A stretch of 64,000 nucleotides of DNA from NCBI RefSeq assembly GCF_900130005.1, contig NZ_FQXP01000004.1:322703-386702 (forward strand). The letters run 5' to 3'. The notes below the pieces were generated by a model. It was not told where the DNA came from and made no database searches. It saw nothing but the letters and a program-made list of their open reading frames with translations. Shown piece after piece: positions 8,991-18,953 of this stretch (the stretch's first letter is position 1; the number at the start of each line of letters is the position of its first letter). This DNA comes from Clostridium collagenovorans DSM 3089 (GTDB taxonomy: Bacteria; Bacillota; Clostridia; Clostridiales; Clostridiaceae). The translations under genes and the position numbers were made by a program.

Positions 8991-9040
8991 ATATAGCACA
9001 GTGTACTTATATATTAGATATAAATACACTGTGCTAATAT
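8991..9040. terminator. Bidirectional terminator between convergent genes
   Basis: A perfect 12-bp stem, TAGCACAGTGTA (8994-9005) with TACACTGTGCTA (9025-9036), lies between the mutS2-like gene and the tautomerase gene. The U-tract is weak on the plus strand. Confidence 0.6.
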
Positions 9041-9095
9041 AACTACTCTTAATTCTATAGTTCATTCTTTTTTATGAAGAAAGCATTTTAAGAAA

Positions 9096-9443
9096 TTACT
9101 TATTTAAAGTACCATTAGAGCCCCAACACTGGTGTTCATTGATACTTAAATATACATTGGCTTTAGGAATATTAAATTCTTCTTCAAGAAAGTCAAAGAC
9201 TTTTTCAGTAAATTTAGCTTTGTATTCAAAGTCGCAACTTTTGAATAGCTGAACAATTATATAAGCAGCCTTTTCCTTTTTATCTCCTGCATGATATAAA
9301 GAGTAGTCATCATTGATTCCTATCATTAATCTAGCTTCAGTTTTACCAGGAATAATTGTAATTAATTCTCCTAATTTTGATTTTAAAGTATTCTTTTCTT
9401 CTTCATTTAACTTATTAGTAATGTTTATATTAATGTAAGGCAT
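9096..9443 (-). CDS. Tautomerase/MIF-superfamily protein
   Basis: 115 residues starting MPYININITN. The residue after the initiator is proline, the catalytic base of the tautomerase superfamily once Met is removed. The length equals that of MIF/phenylpyruvate tautomerase. The physiological substrate is unknown. AAGGAG precedes the ATG. The next gene upstream on the same strand ends 21 nt away, so the two are probably cotranscribed. Confidence 0.85.
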   Translation of the reverse strand: MPYININITNKLNEEEKNTLKSKLGELITIIPGKTEARLMIGINDDYSLYHAGDKKEKAAYIIVQLFKSCDFEYKAKFTEKVFDFLEEEFNIPKANVYLSINEHQCWGSNGTLNK

Positions 9444-9464
9444 AGGTATAAATCTCCTTTATAT

Positions 9465-9824
9465 TTAAAATATTAATTTGCTTATTTTATATATAATTGA
9501 TAATAGCATAAATAATATAGGTATCAAAGTTATCCACCATAGAATTATAATTAAAGAATGAATTCTTTGTAACATAGAGCCCATTTCATCAGCGTGTAAA
9601 AGCTTAAACCCATAATCGCTATACCAATTATCTTTAAGGCTTTTATCCTTAATTTCATAATTATTACGTAACCATTGAACATTTTGAGTTTTTACAATAG
9701 CAACAGTTGGATCATTATTAAATGATACTTGAGTAGTATAAAGTTTTATATAAGAAAACCAACTAAATAACATCAGAATGCAGATTACTGATAAAATAGT
9801 AAGATTTTTATTGCATTTTTTCAA
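9465..9824 (-). CDS. Small membrane protein of unknown function
   Basis: 119 residues from a TTG preceded by GGAAGTAGGTG. The longer reading to 9908 also begins with TTG but has no ribosome site. The start MKKCNKNLTILSVICILMLFSW is an N-terminal membrane anchor. A polar, Trp-containing middle (residues 30-80) and a second membrane helix (about 90-115) follow. This predicts a two-pass protein with an external loop. No family recognised. Probably cotranscribed with the tautomerase. Confidence 0.6.
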   Translation of the reverse strand: MKKCNKNLTILSVICILMLFSWFSYIKLYTTQVSFNNDPTVAIVKTQNVQWLRNNYEIKDKSLKDNWYSDYGFKLLHADEMGSMLQRIHSLIIILWWITLIPILFMLLSIIYKISKLIF

Positions 9825-10319
9825 CAGAGCACCTACTTCCGTATAAGAGTTAATATAAAAACTATAAACGTAATTATACATAGTAAGTATAAACCAAATA
9901 ATACACAAATTACAATGACAATAAGCAGAATTTATATAAAGGTTTTGATGAAGTTAATAACTGTGTTAAACTTTGGCACGATATAAATATACAGTAAGGC
10001 ATTTTTAAGATATTAAAAAATATATTCATGGCTATTTAGAAATATTGTTTTGAACTTACTAGTATTCGTGTATAATTAAATAAGATAATAAGGAAATATT
10101 GGATTGAATTGTAAAGAGGGTAAAGTATACTAGGGAGATAGAATACTAAGTTATATATCTAAATATAGTAGTTAATGAATTTGAGTAATAGTTTCAAGGT
10201 AATTCTTGGTAAATACCTTATGAAGTTAGAGGTTATTTGGATTTAAGAAGTTCTAAATATTATATTTAAATATAATAAAATTTGGTAATAGGTTAGAGAT
10301 AGCTTTAAGGGAGGATAAA
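9825..10319. other. Intergenic region upstream of the M3 peptidase
   Basis: AT-rich and without a gene. A TATAAT at about 10071-10076, with TTGAAC upstream at short spacing, is the best promoter-like string, but it is weak. GGGAGG at 10311 is the ribosome site of the next gene. Confidence 0.4.
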
Positions 10320-12032
10320 ATGAGGTTTGAAGATATAAGTTATAAAAGACCTGATATAGATGGCTTTGAAAAGAAAGTATCTAAATTATTGGGAGAGTTT
10401 AAAAATTCTAAAACTTTTCATGAGCAAAAGGAAATAATTGATCAAATAAATTCGTTAAGAAATAAAGTCCTTACTATGGCTATGGTTGGAGAAATAAGGG
10501 GTCTTATAAATCTTAAAAGTGATGTGTATAATGAAGAATCAAAATACATAAACAAAAAATGGCCCATATATGACTTAGTTGGTGGAAATTTTTACAAGGA
10601 ACTAATCAACTCTAAATTCAATAAGGATATAATTGATACTTATGGGGAGCAGTTAATGAATATTGCAAAATCAAGTATTAACACTATAAGAGAAGATGTA
10701 TTGGAGGATTTAGAACTAGAAAATAAATTACAAAGAGATTATACGAAAACTATAGGATTGGCAAAAATTAAATATAAAGGAGAGTTGAAAACTTTAGCTC
10801 AACTTAAATATTTTTGTTCATCTGAGGATAGAGTTATTAGAAAAGAAGCAAATGAGAAGAAATATGAACTATTAGAAGCAATCTCTCTAGAATTAGATAA
10901 GATTTTAGATTCTTTAATAGAGGTAAGATCAAGAATTGCTAAAAAGCTCGGTTATAAGTCATTTGTAGAGCTTGCATATGCAAGATTGAATCGAAGTGGA
11001 TACACATATAAAGATATAGAAAACTTCCGAAATTTAACAATAAAGTATATAGTACCTATCTGTAATGATCTGAAAACAAGTATGCAGGAAAGATTACAAA
11101 TAGATTCTTTGAAATATTATGATGATGAAATAGATAGTATAAAATATGAGCAAAAGGATATAAAAAATACAGAGTGGATTAAAGAAAGGTTTAAAATAGT
11201 TTGTGAATCAATATCTTTAGAGACTAAAGAATTATTTGAAGTTATAATACAAAATAATTTAATGGATTTAGAAGCTAAAGAAGGAAAAGCAAAGATTTCA
11301 ATGACTACTTATTTATGTGATTTTAAATATCCCTATATAATTGCCAGTTTAACAGGAATAAAAAAAGACTTCAAAACTATAGCACATGAATTTGGACATG
11401 CTTTTCAGATGTATGTATTTAATGAGAAAAATGAAGTTCCAGAATATATTTTACCTACAAAAGAAGCTGCTGAATTTAGCTCGATAGCTATGGAGTTTTT
11501 AATATGGCCATATATTAATGAAGTTATAGATGAAGCAGAAGTGTATAAATTTAATCATTTAGAAGAAGTAATCAAATGGATTCCCTACAGAGCTTGCGTT
11601 GATGAATTTCAAGAATATATTTATAGTAAACAAAAACTAACAATAAAAGAACGAAAATTAAAGTGGATACAATTAGAGAAAAAATACATGCCGAATTTAA
11701 ATTATGATGGTAATAAATATTTACTACAAGGTAACTTCTGGCAACAACAGTCACATATATTTACATTGCCATTTTATTATATAGATTATGCATTAGCACA
11801 AATATGTGCTTTGCAGCTATGGTCAATATGTGAAGAAGACAACAAAAGGGCATGGAAAGTTTACTCAGAAGTTTGTAAAAAAGGAGGCAGTTTATCTTTT
11901 TTAAATTTAATAAAAGGCACGGGTATTTCTTCACCTTTTGAAGAGGATACATTTATTGATATAACGAAAGCAATTAATAAATGGATTTGTGATTATAAAA
12001 TTTTAGAAAAGGCCTTTAGAATTAAAGTATAG
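10320..12032 (+). CDS. M3-family oligoendopeptidase (PepF-like)
   Basis: 570 residues, the usual size for the oligoendopeptidase F branch of zinc peptidase family M3. These are cytoplasmic enzymes that cut short peptides. The zinc motif HEFGHAF at about 357-363 is intact, followed about 25 residues later by the glutamate-rich EAAEFSSIAMEFL that carries the third ligand. GGGAGGA precedes the ATG. It is monocistronic, with the terminator 220 nt downstream. Confidence 0.92.
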   Translation: MRFEDISYKRPDIDGFEKKVSKLLGEFKNSKTFHEQKEIIDQINSLRNKVLTMAMVGEIRGLINLKSDVYNEESKYINKKWPIYDLVGGNFYKELINSKFNKDIIDTYGEQLMNIAKSSINTIREDVLEDLELENKLQRDYTKTIGLAKIKYKGELKTLAQLKYFCSSEDRVIRKEANEKKYELLEAISLELDKILDSLIEVRSRIAKKLGYKSFVELAYARLNRSGYTYKDIENFRNLTIKYIVPICNDLKTSMQERLQIDSLKYYDDEIDSIKYEQKDIKNTEWIKERFKIVCESISLETKELFEVIIQNNLMDLEAKEGKAKISMTTYLCDFKYPYIIASLTGIKKDFKTIAHEFGHAFQMYVFNEKNEVPEYILPTKEAAEFSSIAMEFLIWPYINEVIDEAEVYKFNHLEEVIKWIPYRACVDEFQEYIYSKQKLTIKERKLKWIQLEKKYMPNLNYDGNKYLLQGNFWQQQSHIFTLPFYYIDYALAQICALQLWSICEEDNKRAWKVYSEVCKKGGSLSFLNLIKGTGISSPFEEDTFIDITKAINKWICDYKILEKAFRIKV

Positions 12033-12062
12033 CTAGAAATTTAGTTGTAAAGCATATTATTA

Positions 12063-12249
12063 TTAAAATTAATAATATAGGATCGAATATGGAATTGAGA
12101 AGTCTAATATTATAAATATTTTAAATGTCTTAAAGCATGGAGTTGAAAAAAGTATAACAGTACAGGAAAAAAGGTTAGATATAGAAAAAGTTGATATATT
12201 TAAAAAAGAGACAAGTTATAAAGAAAATCGAAAAGCAATTAATATATAA
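12063..12249 (+). other. Possible short gene remnant
   Basis: A reading frame of about 55 codons without a start, ending TYKENRKAINI-like at a TAA near 12249. It begins within ...EYGIEKSNIINILNVLKHGVEK. It resembles protein-coding sequence more than the surrounding spacer and runs straight into a terminator. No family recognised. It could be a decayed 3' end. Confidence 0.3.
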
Positions 12250-12303
12250 AGAAAGAACCATAATTATTTTCAGAGAGTGAAAGTATTTATGGTTCTTTTT
12301 TAA
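12250..12303 (+). terminator. Rho-independent terminator
   Basis: AAGAACCATAA pairs with TTATGGTTCTT, followed by TTTTT. It closes the M3 peptidase unit or the remnant before it. Confidence 0.75.
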
Positions 12304-12688
12304 AAAATATTTTAGATTTTTATATTAGATATTTATTCAATAGCTGTAGTTAATCTTCTTACTATGTAACTTATTTAGTTTCTTATGATTTAAAATTAGG
12401 TATCATTTCATTAATAATACATAAATTTATTTTTGCACAATTCTGAAGTTTTGGAAAGATTTAAATCGTTATAATTCATGCATTATTTCAAAAAAAAGGA
12501 ATATTATTCAGAAAATGCTTTGGAAATTTTAAAGTATTGTAAAGAATTAAGAGAGAGTTAAGGGTAAATATGCGAAATTAATGTCGAATTTTAGGTGTTT
12601 TTTAGTGGAATATTAGTATTTGTGAACAAAAAACAAAAAAATGTTGAAAAAAACAAGAAGGTAAACTTTTACACCGTTAATCTTGGAT
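12304..12688. other. Intergenic region upstream of gadC
   Basis: About 385 nt with no reading frame of note. Only AT-rich spacer sequence was seen. Confidence 0.4.
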
Positions 12689-12716
12689 TTGTAATAATGA
12701 TTGAGAAGAGTATAAT
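12689..12716 (+). promoter_or_regulatory. Candidate gadC promoter
   Basis: TTGTAA, a 16-nt spacer and TATAAT at 12711-12716, about 65 nt before the gadC start. No operator was recognised. Confidence 0.4.
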
Positions 12717-12782
12717 AATTTTCATGAAAAGGTAAATCCTTTTTAAACATAAAAACTTAATACATTTTAGGAGATGATTAAA

Positions 12783-14207
12783 ATGATTGATGAAAAAGCA
12801 AGTAGTAAAGGTAAACTTAGTTTATTTGCCTTTTTCGCAATGACTGCATCAATGGTTATGACAATTTATGCATATCCTACATTTGCAACATCAGGACTAC
12901 ATTTAGTATTTTTCTTATTACTTGGTGGTTTCTTGTGGTTTTTACCAGTTGCTTTATGTGCAGCAGAAATGGCCACTGTAGATGGATGGCAAGAAGGTGG
13001 AATATTCTCATGGGTAGGTAATACTTTAGGAGAAAAATTCGGATTCGCAGCTATATTTTTTCAATGGTTCCAAATAACAGTTGGATTTGTTACAATGATT
13101 TATTTTATTTTAGGTTGCGTATCTTACATATTTGATTTTCCAGCATTGAATTCAGTACCGGAAGTTAAATTCATAGGGGTATTAGCAATATTTTGGATTT
13201 TAACATTAACTCAATTAGGAGGAACAAAACATACAGCTAAAATTGCAAAAACAGGATTTGTATTTGGTATTGTAATTCCTGCAATCATATTATTTGCACT
13301 AGCTATTGCTTATTTAATACAAGGAAACCCTGTAAATGTAAAAATAGGAGCAGAGTATTTGATGCCCGATTTTTCTAAGGCAAATACTTTGGTAGTCTTT
13401 GTATCATTTATATTAGCATATATGGGTGTAGAATCTTCTGCATCACATGTAAATGAATTAGATAATTCAAAACGTAACTATCCCTTAGCTATGATTATTT
13501 TAGTAGTTTTAGCTATAACATTAAATACAATTGGTGGATTAACAGTAGCAGCAGTTATACCAGAAGATCAAATTAGTTTAAGTGCTGGTGTTGTACAAAC
13601 TTTCCAAGCATTAATACTTCATTTTTACCCAAAAGGAAAATTACTTGTAAAAGGAATTGCTTTATTATTAGCACTTGGTGTTTTGGGAGAAGTAAGTGCA
13701 TGGATAGTTGGACCTTCAAAGGGAATGTATTCTGCAGCTAAAAAAGGAATATTACCTAAAGCATTAACTAAAACAAATAAACATGATGTTCCGATTAATT
13801 TAATATTTGTACAAGGCATAATAGTTACAATTTGGGCAGCAGTTTTAACTTTCAGTGGTGGAGGAAGCAATGTATCCTTCTTAACAGCAATGTCTTTAAC
13901 AGTTGTAATTTATCTAGTAGGATATTTATTATTCTTTATTAGTTATTTTGTATTAATATTTAAGAAAAAATCATTAAAACGTTCATATGAAATTCCGGGA
14001 GGAACAGTAGTTAAAACTATTGTTGCAATAGCAGGATTATTAACATCAATTTTTGCATTAGTAATTTCATTTGTACCACCTGCAGAGATAACAGGTAAAA
14101 GTATACCTAGTTATTTAATGATATTAAGTGTTGCTTTTGTAGTAACAATTATTATACCATTTGCTATATATTTTATTGCGAAGAAAAAAGGAAGTATTAA
14201 GTCATAA
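12783..14207 (+). CDS. gadC: Glutamate:GABA antiporter
   Basis: A 474-residue APC-superfamily transporter with about 12 membrane helices, exchanging external glutamate for GABA. Together with the decarboxylase next door it consumes protons in acid. Early sequence AYPTFATSGLHLVFFLLLGG and WQEGGIFSWVGNTLG match the GadC group. ATG 12783 is preferred over 12774 because the latter overlaps the AGGAGATG ribosome site. The C-terminus is short, without the long plug of E. coli GadC. gadB follows after 84 nt, clearly the same unit. Confidence 0.92.
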   Translation: MIDEKASSKGKLSLFAFFAMTASMVMTIYAYPTFATSGLHLVFFLLLGGFLWFLPVALCAAEMATVDGWQEGGIFSWVGNTLGEKFGFAAIFFQWFQITVGFVTMIYFILGCVSYIFDFPALNSVPEVKFIGVLAIFWILTLTQLGGTKHTAKIAKTGFVFGIVIPAIILFALAIAYLIQGNPVNVKIGAEYLMPDFSKANTLVVFVSFILAYMGVESSASHVNELDNSKRNYPLAMIILVVLAITLNTIGGLTVAAVIPEDQISLSAGVVQTFQALILHFYPKGKLLVKGIALLLALGVLGEVSAWIVGPSKGMYSAAKKGILPKALTKTNKHDVPINLIFVQGIIVTIWAAVLTFSGGGSNVSFLTAMSLTVVIYLVGYLLFFISYFVLIFKKKSLKRSYEIPGGTVVKTIVAIAGLLTSIFALVISFVPPAEITGKSIPSYLMILSVAFVVTIIIPFAIYFIAKKKGSIKS

Positions 14208-14291
14208 AAAAAGCCAATGCTTTTCATTTATAGTAATATAAATTTTTTCGAAAATATAAATATTAATGATAAATTTTAGGAGGCTTTTAAA

Positions 14292-15698
14292 ATGCTATTT
14301 AGTAAAACAAATGAAACCAATAGGGAAAGTAACTCAACACCAATTTTTGGATCAATCGAATCTAACTCAGAGATTCCAAAATGTAAATTAGGGATGGATT
14401 CTATTGCTCCAAATTTAGCTTACAGAATGATAAAGGACGAGCTTATGGATGAGGGAAATGCAAGACTTAATCTTGCAACTTTCTGTCAAACTTACATGGA
14501 GGACGAAGCTGTTAAGCTTATGTCAGAAACCTTAGAAAAAAATGCTATAGATAAATCAGAATATCCTCAAACTACAGAGATGGAAAATAGATGCGTCAAC
14601 ATCATTGCAGATTTATGGAATGCTCCAAAAGAGGGCAAATTCTTAGGAACATCAACAGTAGGTTCATCTGAAGCCTGTATGCTTGGTGGAATGGCTATGA
14701 AGTTCAGATGGAGAAATAGAGCTAAAAAATTAGGATTAGATGTGAATAATAGAAAACCTAATTTAGTTATTTCTTCAGGATTCCAAGTATGCTGGGAAAA
14801 ATTCTGTGTATATTGGGATATAGAAATGAGAACTGTTCCTATGGATAATGAACATATGAGCATAGATGTAGATAAAGTCTTAGATTATGTAGATGAATAT
14901 ACTATAGGTATTGTAGGAATATTAGGAATAACATATACAGGAAAATTTGATGATATTAAAGCATTAAATGATGTTGTAGAAAAATATAATAGTACAACAG
15001 AACATAAAGTATATATACATGTAGATGCAGCATCAGGTGGAATGTTTACACCTTTTATAAATCCAGAATTAGAGTGGGATTTTAGATTAAAAAATGTAGT
15101 GTCAATAAATACATCAGGACACAAATATGGTTTAGTTTACCCTGGTATAGGTTGGATACTTTGGAGAGATGAAGAGTGTCTTCCAAAGGAATTGATATTT
15201 GAAGTAAGCTATTTAGGTGGTAATATGCCAACAATGGCTATAAACTTCTCAAGATCAGCGAGCCAAGTAATAGGTCAATATTATAACTTCTTAAGATTTG
15301 GACTTGATGGTTATAGAAAAATTCATGCGAAAACTAAAGATGTAGCAATGTATTTATCAGATGAAATTGAAAAATTAGGGCTATTTGAAATATATAATAA
15401 TGGAGAAAATCTTCCAATAGTATGTTATAAATTAAAAGATGAAGACAGTGTACAATGGACATTATATGATTTAGCGGATAGATTATTAATGAAAGGATGG
15501 CAAGTGCCAGCTTATCCATTACCAGAGGATTTACAAAATACAATAATTCAACGTGTAGTTTGTAGAGCTGATTTAAGTCATGATATGGTAGAATTATTTA
15601 TTCGTGATTTTAAAACTGCTATTAATGATTTAAATAATGCAAGAATATTAACTCATAAAAAAGACAATGAAAAAAAGGTTTATGGATTTACACATTAA
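14292..15698 (+). CDS. gadB: Glutamate decarboxylase
   Basis: A 468-residue PLP enzyme converting glutamate and a proton to GABA and CO2, in the cytosol. The PLP lysine lies in NTSGHKYGLVYPG (Lys near 277). The upstream HVDAASGG holds the PLP aspartate and FLGTSTVGSSEACM the phosphate-binding residues. The length equals E. coli GadB (466). TAGGAGG precedes the ATG. It is partnered with gadC directly upstream, giving a complete acid-resistance pair. Confidence 0.96.
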   Translation: MLFSKTNETNRESNSTPIFGSIESNSEIPKCKLGMDSIAPNLAYRMIKDELMDEGNARLNLATFCQTYMEDEAVKLMSETLEKNAIDKSEYPQTTEMENRCVNIIADLWNAPKEGKFLGTSTVGSSEACMLGGMAMKFRWRNRAKKLGLDVNNRKPNLVISSGFQVCWEKFCVYWDIEMRTVPMDNEHMSIDVDKVLDYVDEYTIGIVGILGITYTGKFDDIKALNDVVEKYNSTTEHKVYIHVDAASGGMFTPFINPELEWDFRLKNVVSINTSGHKYGLVYPGIGWILWRDEECLPKELIFEVSYLGGNMPTMAINFSRSASQVIGQYYNFLRFGLDGYRKIHAKTKDVAMYLSDEIEKLGLFEIYNNGENLPIVCYKLKDEDSVQWTLYDLADRLLMKGWQVPAYPLPEDLQNTIIQRVVCRADLSHDMVELFIRDFKTAINDLNNARILTHKKDNEKKVYGFTH

Positions 15699-15726
15699 TC
15701 ATTTAAATTTTATATAAGAAAGATAT

Positions 15727-15766
15727 AAGGCTAGGTTCATACTATTTTGAACTTAGCTTTATTATT
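15727..15766 (+). terminator. Terminator of gadCB
   Basis: AAGGCTAGGTTCA (15727-15739) pairs with TGAACTTAGCTTT (15748-15760) through two G-U pairs, followed by an AT-rich tail with a weak T-run. Confidence 0.6.
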
Positions 15767-15879
15767 ATATAGAAAGCATACATTAGAGTTAAGTGGACTT
15801 TTAGTATATTAGTAAACTAAAAAAGCTTTAAGTTTTCACATTTTAACTTTATAGACTAACATAAATATCTGATATTTAA

Positions 15880-16056
15880 TATAGTGCAGCTTTTCCACTA
15901 AGTTTAACGCTAGTACCTTCCATACTACAATAAAGTGTTCCCCCTAGTAAATGCTTGATATGCAATAATGTTTCTTTTATTCAACTTATTTATCCAATAT
16001 TGAGCAATATGACAATGATTAGAACCACATACAGCATAGATTTTTACAATTTAAAT
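15880..16056 (-). pseudogene. Frameshifted gene fragment, family not recognised
   Basis: On the minus strand one frame reads IVKIYAVCGSNHCHIAQYWI and on to ...YQAFTRGNTL before a stop. The next frame continues as YCSMEGTSVKLSGKAALY. Joined by one frameshift they give about 58 residues of plausible protein with no start. The rest of the gene is absent on both sides. I do not recognise the family. Confidence 0.45.
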
Positions 16057-16293
16057 ATATTTATTGTAAATGAATTTTATACTTTAACTGAAAGAAAAAC
16101 TTAAGGAAATATTAACGCTTTTATTCCTAATGTTTTGAGGGTATAAATGCTTTAGTTAATTTAAGCATATTTGTGTAAATAAAAGAGAAATATAAAGAAT
16201 TCAATGGTATAATATACTAAAAATATAAAATTAATGATTGTATTAATGCAAATGATGTAATGAAGTTATAAATAAGGTAGAGGTTATAGCATT
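16057..16293. other. Spacer upstream of the GNAT gene
   Basis: No coding signal. A TATAAT-like string at about 16207 may be the -10 of the following gene. Confidence 0.35.
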
Positions 16294-16839
16294 ATGATAT
16301 CTAGTAAAAGACTTAAATTCAAATATATTGGAAAAGAAGATTTTGATTCACTTTGTGAAATACTTAAAGATCCGGAGGTGATGTACGCTTGGGAGCATGA
16401 CTTTACAGAGGAAGATGTAAATGCATGGATTGAGAAAAGATGTGCATTGTATGAGTTGTTTGGATATGATTATTTTCTTGCTACTGATAAATTAACAGGG
16501 AAAGTTGTTGGACAGATTGGAATTTTAGATGAAATTGTAAATGGAGAACATATCACGGGTATTGGATATATATTAAAAAAAGAATTTTGGTATAAGGGAC
16601 TTGCTACAGAGGGTGCGGAGGCAATGATAGAGTATGCTTTTAATGTACTTAAAAAAGATAAAATAATAGCAACTATTCGTCCAGAAAATATATCATCTTG
16701 CAAAGTTGCAGAAAGAATTGGAATGAAAATAGAAAGTAACTTTATAAAAGTATATCAGGGCAAAAACATGAGACATTTAGTATATGCTATTACTAAAGAG
16801 GAGTATATTAATAGCAAGATGATAGACAATAAAAATTAA
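16294..16839 (+). CDS. GNAT-family N-acetyltransferase (RimJ/RimL-like)
   Basis: 181 residues. The acetyl-CoA binding segment is GIGYILKKEFWYKGLATEGA (residues about 89-108), followed by ENISSCKVAERIGMKIE, both typical of the RimJ/RimL branch. These enzymes modify protein N-termini or small molecules, so the substrate cannot be read here. It begins a run of short same-strand genes (16294-21184) with separate ribosome sites. Confidence 0.85.
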   Translation: MISSKRLKFKYIGKEDFDSLCEILKDPEVMYAWEHDFTEEDVNAWIEKRCALYELFGYDYFLATDKLTGKVVGQIGILDEIVNGEHITGIGYILKKEFWYKGLATEGAEAMIEYAFNVLKKDKIIATIRPENISSCKVAERIGMKIESNFIKVYQGKNMRHLVYAITKEEYINSKMIDNKN

Positions 16840-16891
16840 TTTGAACTTGTGGTTACATTGTAGAGTAATTTAAAAGAGGGGACATGTTTAA

Positions 16892-17719
16892 ATGTATATG
16901 GAAATGAGTGATAAAGTTAATTTATATGTAAAAATATCTGGTGAAGGTATTCCATGTTTATTTATTCATGGAGGACCAGGAGAGGGAAGTCTTGACTTTG
17001 AAACTTTAGGTGGAAATTCTTTAGAGAATTTTATGCAGGTTATATATTTTGATCAACGAGGGTGTGCTAGGTCAGAAGGAAATGTCAATGATGATTATTC
17101 TATAAATAGAATGATTGAAGATATTGAAGAAATAAGAAAAAAATTAGGAATATCAAAGTGGATAGTACTAGCACACTCCTTTGGTGGTATTATAGCAGTA
17201 AACTATGTATACAAATACCAAAATTTTGTACATAAACTTGTTTTACTAAACTCAACACTTTTTATGGAGGATTCTCTTATAAATCAATTAGAATATGGAG
17301 CTAAGCTTTTAGCAGAAGAAAATTTACAATATGGTAAAGGTAAAACTGTCTTAGAAAGTTGGCAGAATATAATTAATAAACTTATTGAAAAAAACTTGTT
17401 TTATAAACTGCAGTATACTAATTATGAAAGTTTTTTAACTGTAAACGAGGTCAGTAATAAGATAGAAAAATTTAATACCGTTATGGCTAATCAAGCTTTT
17501 AGTAATATAGAGTACTTTAAAAGTTATTTTAACCTTACAAAGCAGATATTTAAACCTGTACTTATTATAACGGGAAATGAAGATTATGCTATTGGAACAA
17601 ATCATTATAAAAATTTTGAGTTTCCTAATAAAAAGATAAAAGTTATAGAAGGAAAACATATGCTATATTTTGAGAATAATGAAGAGGTTACTAATATTAT
17701 TAGAGCATTTGTTAAGTAA
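16892..17719 (+). CDS. Alpha/beta hydrolase, proline iminopeptidase-like
   Basis: 275 residues. The oxyanion motif HGGPGEGS near residue 26, FDQRGCARSEG near 50 and the nucleophile elbow AHSFGG near 95 are the marks of the prolyl aminopeptidase (S33) group. The acid is probably in TGNEDYAIG and the histidine in EGKHML near the C-terminus. Peptidase activity is a family expectation, not shown. GAGGGGACATG precedes the start. The previous gene ends 52 nt upstream. Confidence 0.85.
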   Translation: MYMEMSDKVNLYVKISGEGIPCLFIHGGPGEGSLDFETLGGNSLENFMQVIYFDQRGCARSEGNVNDDYSINRMIEDIEEIRKKLGISKWIVLAHSFGGIIAVNYVYKYQNFVHKLVLLNSTLFMEDSLINQLEYGAKLLAEENLQYGKGKTVLESWQNIINKLIEKNLFYKLQYTNYESFLTVNEVSNKIEKFNTVMANQAFSNIEYFKSYFNLTKQIFKPVLIITGNEDYAIGTNHYKNFEFPNKKIKVIEGKHMLYFENNEEVTNIIRAFVK

Positions 17720-17797
17720 ATAAGAAAAAATAGAATGTAGATAATTCATTATGCAATCAAGGAGATCTTAACAAAAAAAGTAATAGGGGAGGTTTAT

Positions 17798-18340
17798 ATG
17801 AATAAACCATTAGTAATAGCAATTGCAGCAGTATCAGGTGGAGGTAAAACCACAATTGTACAGGCTTTAAATAATGAGCTTAATTTTTCAAAGTCACTTT
17901 ACTTTGATGAGTATGATTTTGATGAATGTCCTGATGACTTTTTTGAATGGGTACAAAGAGGTTGTAATTATAATGAATGGAACACAGAAATCTTAGTAAA
18001 TGATATTAAAGAGCTATTAAGTCAACCAAATCTTGAGTATGTATTACTTGATTATCCCTTTGCATATAAAAATGATAAAGTTGCATCATATCTTGATTAT
18101 ACAATTTTTATAGAGACTCCTTTGGATATTGCAATGGCAAGACGAATTTTAAGAGATAGGGAAAATGAATCAATTGAGGTATTAAAAGAAGATTTAACTT
18201 ATTATATTTCTAAAGGAAGAATTGCTTATTTAGAGATGTTAAATACAATAAAGCCTAATTCAGATTTTATTATTGATGGTAACTTAAGTATCGATAACCT
18301 TATAACTGAAATAGTAAAAAAAATAAAAACCTTAAATTAA
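17798..18340 (+). CDS. P-loop kinase, uridine kinase-like
   Basis: 180 residues with Walker A AAVSGGGKTT at residues about 10-19, followed by a short kinase fold and a C-terminal region ending in KKIKTL. Size and motif match small P-loop NTPases annotated as uridine kinase-like or AAA proteins. The substrate is unknown. GGGGAGG precedes the ATG. Confidence 0.75.
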   Translation: MNKPLVIAIAAVSGGGKTTIVQALNNELNFSKSLYFDEYDFDECPDDFFEWVQRGCNYNEWNTEILVNDIKELLSQPNLEYVLLDYPFAYKNDKVASYLDYTIFIETPLDIAMARRILRDRENESIEVLKEDLTYYISKGRIAYLEMLNTIKPNSDFIIDGNLSIDNLITEIVKKIKTLN

Positions 18341-18487
18341 TAAAGTTAAACTATAGTAGAAATTTAAATAATAAACTATCTATTTGCAATTTTTATATTT
18401 TTAAGTAGATAAATTTAATTTGTATATTTGAGTTCATGAATAAATTTACTTTATATTGAAGCTAAAATATGAATTTGGAGGTTAATT

Positions 18488-18835
18488 ATGAAAAAATGGT
18501 ATGATGAGGAGTACAAATTTGAAATTGAAGTAACAGGGTTTCTTCGCAGTGACCATACAGAGAGATATTGCCGAAATGGTGAGGAAGTTGGAGATAAGTA
18601 TACGTGCACCTATGGCTGTCCTGTAAATTCCCATGGACAGGGGATATGTTCCAAGGTTATGATGATTATGTTTCCAATCATGGAGGCGGTCAGAAGCGGT
18701 GGAGATTTAGAGAATATTGGTGGTAATGATAAATATAGCAAAGATATTGTATGTCCAGATGGTTGCGTCATGTTTAGACTTACAGCAAAGAAGCTTGATA
18801 ATGAGAATTTTTATAAGGGAAAGTTTTTTGATTAG
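18488..18835 (+). CDS. TIGR04076-family cysteine-rich protein
   Basis: 115 residues with seven cysteines: one in RYCRNG, then CTYGCP, ICSK and CPDGC. This arrangement matches my recollection of the uncharacterised TIGR04076 family. The pattern suggests metal or Fe-S binding (inference). GGAGG stands before the ATG. Its base composition looks less AT-rich than its neighbours, which could mean recent acquisition. Confidence 0.75.
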   Translation: MKKWYDEEYKFEIEVTGFLRSDHTERYCRNGEEVGDKYTCTYGCPVNSHGQGICSKVMMIMFPIMEAVRSGGDLENIGGNDKYSKDIVCPDGCVMFRLTAKKLDNENFYKGKFFD

Positions 18836-18953
18836 GTTTCATGGTTATTGTGTTAAGTTTAAAAGGTAAGTTGAACTTGCGGACTCACACATATATTTAG
18901 AACTTTACTTAAACTTCAGAGTATTAGTTTAAACTCTAATTTATGGAGGAATT

